NCBI GenBank assembly: GCA_937876055.1
Contig: CALEIW010000050.1
Span: forward strand, 1 to 6,113
Source of the DNA: an uncultured euryarchaeote
Lineage (GTDB): Archaea > Thermoplasmatota > Poseidoniia > Poseidoniales > Thalassarchaeaceae
Length of the DNA: 6,113 nt
Reading direction: 5' to 3'
Made by a program: the position numbers and the translations under genes. Each line of letters opens with the position of its first letter. The stretch's first letter is position 1. The notes under the pieces are model-generated. The model was not told where the DNA came from and searched no databases. It saw nothing but the letters and a program-made list of their open reading frames with translations. Of this stretch, positions 5,453 to 6,113 are shown piece by piece.

Positions 5453-6113
5453 TTAATGAGAACCGAGGAAGTACTCGCCGATTTCTGGATCTGTGAGAAT
5501 ATGCTGTGCGTCTCCAGTATGGACTACCTTACCGCTGGCGAAAATGTATCCTCGGTCTGAACGAGCAAGGCTCAATCTAGCATTCTGCTCTACGATTAGT
5601 ACGGTTATTCCCTCTTCTCTCAAGGCATCGATCCTCTCGATAATTTGTTGTTGGTAAAGAGGTGAAAGTGCAGCTGTTGGCTCATCTAGTAAGAGGAAAG
5701 TTGGGTCGGAAATTAATGCACGCGAAATTGCCAGCATTTGTCTCTCACCACCCGAAAGTGATGCCGCTAGGTCATGGGTACGCTGTTGCAAATCAGGGAA
5801 CATGTTGAGCGCGCGTTCTATTCGCTCTGCGAGAACGGCGGAAGGCAATTTGTTTCCACCCATCTGTAGATTCTCATGGACAGTCAAAGATGGGAATACA
5901 TTGTTCACCTGAGGGACGTAAGCAATTCCTCGGTTGACTAACTGGTCAGTCCTCCATCCAGATACTTCTTCACCCTCATGTTGGATAGTTCCTGAATAAT
6001 GAGTAGCTATTCCGAAAATTGTCTTGATTAGAGTCGATTTACCGCAACCATTGGGACCTATGATAGTCACGAATTCCCCCTTTTCTACGTACAAGTCAAT
6101 GTCGTATAGGATT
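5453..6113 (-). CDS. livF: ABC transporter ATP-binding protein, LivF-type (5' end off the right edge)
   Basis: This is the nucleotide-binding subunit of a branched-chain amino acid/amide (HAAT) type uptake ABC transporter, acting at the cytoplasmic face of the membrane. The frame continues to the window edge as ILYDIDLYVEKGEF, the usual beginning of LivF strand 2, so about 15-20 N-terminal residues are missing and the internal TTG at 6094 is not the start. Counting that codon as 1: Walker A GPNGCGKST 13-21, Q-loop Q62 in YVPQVNNVFPSLTVHENL, signature SLSGGERQ 112-119, Walker B LLLDEP 134-139, D-loop AALSP, and VEQNA at 168-172. The Q at 170 replaces the switch histidine, which is characteristic of LivF rather than a defect. 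The missing partners (LivG, permeases LivH/LivM, binding protein) would be expected upstream, to the right of the window. Ligand specificity (leucine family, urea, other amides) cannot be inferred from the ATPase. Confidence 0.92.
   Translation of the reverse strand, partial: ILYDIDLYVEKGEFVTIIGPNGCGKSTLIKTIFGIATHYSGTIQHEGEEVSGWRTDQLVNRGIAYVPQVNNVFPSLTVHENLQMGGNKLPSAVLAERIERALNMFPDLQQRTHDLAASLSGGERQMLAISRALISDPTFLLLDEPTAALSPLYQQQIIERIDALREEGITVLIVEQNARLSLARSDRGYIFASGKVVHTGDAQHILTDPEIGEYFLGSH

Noticed and set aside
5580..5610. Loss of the ABC switch histidine as evidence of an inactive ATPase.
   Set aside because: VEQNA with glutamine at this position is typical of LivF proteins.

Overview
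This window looks like an archaeal chromosome fragment. The best-supported guess is a Thermoplasmatota/marine Poseidoniia-like euryarchaeon. The archaeal call rests on two proteins: a GatE-type Glu-tRNA(Gln) amidotransferase subunit, a family restricted to archaea, and a single eukaryote-like MCM replicative helicase. The lineage guess within archaea is inference from the general look of the proteins and the mid-range base composition; it has not been tested.

Layout. From the left edge to 4168 there are two leftward genes. mcm is upstream; gatE follows it after a 4-bp gap and runs off the left edge lacking only its last few dozen codons. Between mcm and the next gene is a ~217-bp divergent intergenic region (4169-4385). 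Rightward from there lie a PPC/DUF296 protein (4386-4814) and, 22 bp later, a small serine alpha/beta hydrolase (4837-5448). The hydrolase converges, with only 4 bp between stop codons, on a leftward LivF-type ABC ATPase (5453 to the right edge) whose first codons lie outside the window.

The most interesting part is the mcm/DUF296 intergenic region. Read on the minus strand, 4256-4236 is CTTCCAGTGGAAAC, then A, then six G. This is the architecture of an archaeal origin recognition box (ORB): an imperfect TTCCA/TGGAA dyad followed by a G-string, bound by Orc1/Cdc6. Weaker ORB-like sites (4296-4308 and 4330-4341), a second homopolymeric G/C tract (4376-4382) and an 11-bp direct repeat (4170-4180 and 4256-4266) lie in the same ~220 bp. 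The region is therefore a candidate replication origin beside the replicative helicase gene, or alternatively an Orc1/Cdc6-controlled mcm promoter. No orc1/cdc6 gene is present in the window, and no clearly AT-rich unwinding element is visible.

The protein-coding genes all belong to recognisable families. gatE (charging of tRNA-Gln) and mcm (DNA unwinding) are both information-processing genes and are probably co-transcribed. The PPC protein and hydrolase probably form a second small transcription unit with no clear pathway. The ABC ATPase belongs to an uptake system whose other parts are outside the window.
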